Source of the DNA: Meandrina meandrites
Lineage: Eukaryota; Cnidaria; Anthozoa; Scleractinia; Meandrinidae
DNA length: 64,000 nt
Reading direction: 5' to 3'
Assembly: GCA_963693305.1 (NCBI GenBank)
Contig: OY855904.1
Coordinates: 50,939,761-51,003,760 of the forward strand
The translations under genes and the position numbers were made by a program. Below the pieces are notes generated by a model, which was not told the DNA's origin, made no database searches, and saw nothing but the letters and a program-made list of their open reading frames with translations. Each line of letters starts with the position of its first letter. Within the stretch, counting starts at the first letter, position 1. Shown one piece after another: positions 59,464-64,000 of this stretch.

Positions 59464-62400
59464 ATGAACAACATAGTTGACATTTTACAAGCTATTTTGG
59501 TTGGCTTAGCTGTTGCTGCCTTCCTTGCCAACACTGGTCGTGCTTTAAAAGCCATCGAGTTATGCAAAGAATGTTTGATTTTCCTAAATAATGAAGTACC
59601 TAAAAAAATGAAAGTTTTTGACAAACTAAACATGGAAAAGGATATTATAAATTTTCTGGCAAATATCTATAAGCGCCAGTGTAAATTTGCAAAGGCAAGA
59701 GAACTTTATAATAGAGCGATCAATATTACAAAAGAAACTGGCGACACAAAAGGACAAGCAAACGCTTATGGACAGTTTGGAATTATGTCTATTCATCTCG
59801 GGGAATATAATAAAGCTAGAAAATATCTTGAGAAAGCACTTGCGATCAAAATTGAAATTGGTGACAGAGCAGGAGAAGCAACATCTTACGGAAGCTTAGG
59901 AACTGTGTTTCATTCCCTTGGTGAATATAACAAAGCAAGAGAATATCTTGAGAAAGCCCTTCCGATCAAAATTGAAATTGGTGACAGAGCAGGAGAAGCA
60001 ACATCTTACGGAAACTTAGGATCTGTGTTTCAATCCCTTGGTGAATATGTCAAAGCTAGAACATATCTTGAGAAAGCACTTGCGATCAAAATTGAAATTG
60101 GTGACAGAGCAGGAGAAGCTACATTTTACGGAAACTTAGGAACTGTGTTTCATTCCCTTGGTGAATATGACAAAGCAAGAGAATATCTTGAGAAAGCCCT
60201 TCCGATCAGGGTTGAAATTGGTGACAAAGAGGGGGAAGCAGCAGATTACGGAAACTTAGGATCTCTGTTTCAATCCCTTGGTGAATATGTCAAAGCTAGA
60301 ACATATCTTGAGAAAGCACTTGCGATCAAAATTGAAATTGGTGACAGAGCAGGAGAAGCTACATTTTACGGAAACTTAGGAACTGTGTTTCATTCCCTTG
60401 GTGAATATGACAAAGCAAGAGAATATCTTGAGAAAGCCCTTTCGATCAGGGTTGAAATTGGTGACAAAGAGGGAGAAGCAGCAGATTACGGAAACTTAGG
60501 ATCTGTATTTCAATCCCTTGGTGAATTTGTCAAAGCTAGAGAATATCTTGAGAAAGCACTTGCGATCAGAGTTGAAATTGGTGACAGGAAAGGAGAAGCA
60601 TCATCTTACGGAAACTTAGGAACTGTGTTTCATTCCCTTGGTGAATCTGACAAAGCAAGAGAATATATTGAGAAAGCCCTTCCGATCAGGGTTGAAATTG
60701 GCGACAAAAAGGGAGAAGCAGCAGATTACGGAAACTTAGGATCTCTGTTTCAATCCCTTGGTGAATATGTCAAAGCTAGAGAATATCTTGAGAGAGCACT
60801 TGCGATCACAGTTGAAATTGGTGACAGGAAAGGAGAAGCATCATCGTACGGAAACTTAGGAACTATGTTTCATTCCCTTGGTGAATATGACAAAGCAAGA
60901 GAATATCTTGAGAAAGCCCTTCCGATCAGGGTTGAAATTGGTGACAAAGAGGGGGAAGCAGCAGATTACGGAAACTTAGGATCTGTATTTCAATCCCTTG
61001 GTGAATATGTCAAAGCTAGAGAATATCTTGAGAAAGCACTTGCGATCAGAGTTGAAATTGGTGACAGAAATGGAGAAGCATCATCTTACGGAAACTTAGG
61101 AACTGTGTTTCATTCCCTTGGTGAATATGACAAAGCAAGAGAATATCTTGAGAAAGCCCTTCCGATCAGGGTTGAAATTGGTGACAAAGAGGGGGAAGCA
61201 GCAGATTACGGAAACTTAGGATCTCTGTTTCAATCCCTTGGTGAATATGTCAAAGCTAGAGAATATCTTGAGAAAGCACTTGCGATCAGAGTTGAAATTG
61301 GTGACAGAGATGGAGAAGCATCATCTTACGGAAACTTAGGAACTGTGTTTCATTCCCTTGGTGAATATGACAAAGCAAGAGAATATCTTGAGAAAGCCCT
61401 TCCGATCAGGGTTGAAATTGGTGACAAAGAGGGAGAAGCAGCAGATTACGGAAACTTAGGAAGTGTGTTTCAATCTTTTGGTGACTATGTCATGGCTGAA
61501 CGTTTTCTGGAGAAGGCACTCTCAATTAGTAAAGATATTAAAGGCTTTCACTCAGAGCTTAAATTTCTTTCTAACCTTACAGTTTTAAAGTTATCCCAGA
61601 AAAAGATGGAGGAAGCGTTTGATTGTCTGCGTTTGTGTGTCAATAAAAGCGAAGATTTGCGTGGGTTTTTGAAAGACAACGATCAGTTTAAAATATCGCT
61701 TTTAGACGTTCACTATTTTCCTTATCAGACTCTCAGTACGTTCTTTTGTTTTTCTGGATATCCTAACAATGCTCTTTATGTTTTAGAGCTATCACGGGCT
61801 AGAGCTCTAGCAGACTTGATGGCGACTCAGTACTCTGTTGAAATGCAAATCTCATCCAATCCGCAATCTTGGATTGGCATTGAAAATATCATGAAAAAGG
61901 AAAGTAATTGTGCTTGTCTGTACATTTCATATTATGCTCAAGATTTGTTTTTCTGGATTATCACAACCAGCGGAGTCATTCATTTCCGTAGACTAACAAT
62001 AAATGAAAATCTTGCTACCGGCGGATTACCTGGCGGTTTTGATGATTTTTTGACCAAAGGTTTTCGCAGCTTTGGCATTTTACCCGAGGAGGATTGCGAA
62101 GATCGGTCGTTAAATGACGTTGAGTCAAAACTGAAATCGTGCCAGGAAGCAGCTTTGCGACTTGTAGAGGATGATGATGAAGAAAGTCAAAATTCCGAAT
62201 CGAGCTTTTCTCTGTGTTACAGAATGCTCATCGCTCCAGTGGCTGACTTACTAGAGGAGCCTGAAATCATCATTGTTCCTGATAGGTCGCTAAATCAGGT
62301 TCCATTTGCAGCATTAACTGATGAAGAAGGAAATTATTTTTCAGAGACTTTCAGGATCCGCATCGCTCCTTCATTGTCGACTCTAAAGCTCATTAAGGAC

Positions 62401-63060
62401 AGTCCTGCTGACTATCACAGTCAGACTGGTGCACTGATAGTGGGTGATCCTGTGGTTGGATGGGTGCTTTACAGGGGTCATCGTATAAACTTCACACAAT
62501 TGCCTTGTGCAAGGAAGGAAGCAGAGGCGATTGGACAACTACTGGGCATAGAGCCGTTGTTAGGACAGTGTGCAACCAAGCAGGCGGTACTTGAAAGGTT
62601 AAATTCAGTGAGTCTGATACATTTTGCCGCACATGGTAATGCTGAAAGAGGAGAAATTGCCCTTTCTTCACAATACTCTACCAATAGCAATCCACATGAA
62701 GAAGATTACTTATTGACAACATCTGACATTTCGCAAGTTGGACTGCGAGCCAAGCTGGTGGTACTTAGCTGCTGTCACAGTGGAGGTGGTCAGATTAGAG
62801 CCGAGGGAGTGGTCGGAATCGCTCGAGCTTTCTTAGGATCCGGTGCTCGTTCAGTTCTGGTGGCACTGTGGGCCATAGAAGACAGAGCAACAGAGCATTT
62901 CATGAAATGTTTCTACAAGCACCTCTTTCGTGGGGTAAGTGCCAGTGAATCTCTTCATGAGACCATGAAGTGGATGAGACGTAACGGCTTTACCAAGGTT
63001 TCCCAATGGGCGCCGTTTATCCTGATTGGAGATAACGTGACATTCCACTTTGGGAAATAA
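59464..63060 (+). CDS. TPR-repeat CHAT-domain protein (caspase-like protease)
   Basis: One uninterrupted exon of 1198 codons follows a clear splice acceptor. The frame stays open upstream to the acceptor, so the protein may begin in an earlier exon not located here. Residues 1-95 are helical and TPR-like. About 15 TPR units of 40 residues (consensus GEYDKAREYLEKAL) span residues 100-682. They alternate between HSLGEYDKAR..ALPIR and QSLGEYVKAR..ALAIR forms, giving 80-residue double units. A linker with LELSRARALADLMATQY (from about 770) leads to the CHAT domain (about 910-1195): PEIIIVPDRSLNQVPFAAL, then HFAAHGNA with His1057 and LSCCHSGGG with Cys1104. CHAT domains are caspase-related peptidases, often joined to TPR arrays that act as regulators. 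No signal peptide or membrane segment is seen, so a cytosolic place is likely. Substrate and trigger are unknown. TTC28-like is the usual automatic label. Confidence 0.92.
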   Translation: MNNIVDILQAILVGLAVAAFLANTGRALKAIELCKECLIFLNNEVPKKMKVFDKLNMEKDIINFLANIYKRQCKFAKARELYNRAINITKETGDTKGQANAYGQFGIMSIHLGEYNKARKYLEKALAIKIEIGDRAGEATSYGSLGTVFHSLGEYNKAREYLEKALPIKIEIGDRAGEATSYGNLGSVFQSLGEYVKARTYLEKALAIKIEIGDRAGEATFYGNLGTVFHSLGEYDKAREYLEKALPIRVEIGDKEGEAADYGNLGSLFQSLGEYVKARTYLEKALAIKIEIGDRAGEATFYGNLGTVFHSLGEYDKAREYLEKALSIRVEIGDKEGEAADYGNLGSVFQSLGEFVKAREYLEKALAIRVEIGDRKGEASSYGNLGTVFHSLGESDKAREYIEKALPIRVEIGDKKGEAADYGNLGSLFQSLGEYVKAREYLERALAITVEIGDRKGEASSYGNLGTMFHSLGEYDKAREYLEKALPIRVEIGDKEGEAADYGNLGSVFQSLGEYVKAREYLEKALAIRVEIGDRNGEASSYGNLGTVFHSLGEYDKAREYLEKALPIRVEIGDKEGEAADYGNLGSLFQSLGEYVKAREYLEKALAIRVEIGDRDGEASSYGNLGTVFHSLGEYDKAREYLEKALPIRVEIGDKEGEAADYGNLGSVFQSFGDYVMAERFLEKALSISKDIKGFHSELKFLSNLTVLKLSQKKMEEAFDCLRLCVNKSEDLRGFLKDNDQFKISLLDVHYFPYQTLSTFFCFSGYPNNALYVLELSRARALADLMATQYSVEMQISSNPQSWIGIENIMKKESNCACLYISYYAQDLFFWIITTSGVIHFRRLTINENLATGGLPGGFDDFLTKGFRSFGILPEEDCEDRSLNDVESKLKSCQEAALRLVEDDDEESQNSESSFSLCYRMLIAPVADLLEEPEIIIVPDRSLNQVPFAALTDEEGNYFSETFRIRIAPSLSTLKLIKDSPADYHSQTGALIVGDPVVGWVLYRGHRINFTQLPCARKEAEAIGQLLGIEPLLGQCATKQAVLERLNSVSLIHFAAHGNAERGEIALSSQYSTNSNPHEEDYLLTTSDISQVGLRAKLVVLSCCHSGGGQIRAEGVVGIARAFLGSGARSVLVALWAIEDRATEHFMKCFYKHLFRGVSASESLHETMKWMRRNGFTKVSQWAPFILIGDNVTFHFGK

Positions 63061-63061
63061 A
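63056..63061 (+). terminator. Poly(A) signal overlapping the stop codon
   Basis: AATAAA spans the TAA stop (63058-63060). The sequence right after (AAAAGTAAGT) also resembles a splice donor, so a 3' UTR intron is an alternative. Confidence 0.4.
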
Positions 63062-64000
63062 AGTAAGTTAATTTAAATATTAAAATTTTACGTTTTCGTT
63101 TGCCGTTTGTGAAGAAGACAATGAACTTTATGAAGCAATGCAGCTAATCCCACGACTTCGCTTTATTGTTTAGCCCGGAATTAACCTCTCTGAACCAACG
63201 GGATAGTGTCTTGTCTTTTGTTATTGTACACGACAGAACACATATTTTTCTTTGTTTTGTTTTAAGCAATGCATAATATAGGCACTGTAATTTTTATTTT
63301 CATGATTCTGCAAGGAATCAACCTCGTTCTCAGGGTATTTCAAGAGTTTACATCCAAGATGGCGGCCACGGGACATGCATGATCTCTCAGTTTTTCTTGG
63401 CTTTTAGCCGTGATCACGCTTCCTGTGAATACAAGAAAAGTTGAAATAAATTAATACGTAACTACTTGTAAAGGTTTTACTGTTTCATAGGGAGAGACTT
63501 GCAGGGATTCGTTCTCTTCGCTTCATGTCTCAGGGCCTGGCGGTTGGTGTGTAGAAATGAAGAACAATTTAAAGTTGAGGCAAGAAAATCATAATGATGA
63601 TTGTTTAAATTTCATACTGAAGCTAAGTTAATATATCTTAACTGACATTGTAGTGTGTAACATTGGTACAAGTTTTGCGTTCCCGCAGAGCGAGACCGAA
63701 CACAGTCGACGAGTGAAAATATGCAGCGACACTAAGTAATAACTAACCTTAGAATAAACTAGTGGCTGACTGTTGGTCAACTCGCAATCTGATTGGCTAC
63801 ACAGGCAGTTACTACTGTTCGTAGAATACTCATCCTCACAGAGCAGCCGGGGCGTTTCGTACATTATGGCCAAAAAGTGTTACAATAAGCCGCCAATGAA
63901 TCAGAGAGAATTTGTTCTCGCACCCTGATCAAATCCAAAAGCCGCTGGGTGGCTGGGGTGGTTTAAGCACTGGGTTTTGTAACTTTTCATTGAGTTATTT
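63062..64000. other. 3' flank of the TPR-CHAT gene
   Basis: No gene recognised. 63700-63860 matches the flank at 34935-35070. An exact AAGATGGCGGC lies at 63356-63366, a YY1-type motif that could mark a promoter or a repeat. Confidence 0.45.

Noticed and set aside
1..64000. tRNA, rRNA and CRISPR
   Set aside because: I looked for GGTTCGA-type B boxes with cloverleaf partners and for regularly spaced repeats with unique spacers; none was convincing, and the DNA is eukaryotic.

Overview
Organism. The window looks like nuclear DNA of an anthozoan cnidarian, most likely a stony coral; the species cannot be fixed from sequence alone. The DNA is AT-rich and gene-poor. Splice sites are eukaryotic. 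Mobile elements dominate and are of types common in anthozoans: Penelope-like elements, CR1/L2-type LINEs with a 2A-like motif, TTAA-flanked DNA transposons, fold-back elements, and hAT-like elements ending in G-runs. The only convincing host genes are two TPR-CHAT genes, a combination that is strongly expanded in corals. Layout. 1-9.3 kb holds small DNA transposons and a large inverted repeat, one copy of which is split by a 2.2 kb element carrying another element inside it. 9.3-14.7 kb is a nest of transposons around a dead Mutator-like/Kolobok-like transposase. 15.1-20.8 kb holds a Penelope-like element with direct terminal repeats, then a frameshifted LINE. 20.9-29.8 kb is a mosaic of duplicated non-coding DNA, a fold-back element, a hammerhead-ribozyme tandem element, and a second Penelope-like element with a GIY-YIG nuclease. 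30.3-34.2 kb is a TPR-CHAT copy with two in-frame nonsense codons. 34.4-47.6 kb is repeats, mainly a 2.2 kb tandem duplication whose second copy has taken four later insertions. 47.6-56 kb holds a Crypton/DUF3504 relic, a 51 bp repeat family, a 5'-truncated LINE and a roughly 0.5 kb tandem array. 59.46-63.06 kb is the intact TPR-CHAT gene of 1198 codons. How the parts fit. Both TPR-CHAT genes lie on the + strand. Each begins just after a splice acceptor. They share 5' DNA carrying an E-box next to a CRE, and 3' DNA about 0.7 kb beyond the stop. This points to tandem duplication of a unit of at least 6 kb; a third copy of the 5' part, with no gene, lies at 23.3-24.7 kb. The intact protein has a TPR array homogenised as 240 bp (80 residue) double units, followed by a caspase-like CHAT domain with its His/Cys dyad. 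This suggests a ligand-sensing array coupled to a protease, but substrate and trigger cannot be read from the sequence. At least five insertions can be checked against uninterrupted paralogous sites inside the same window.
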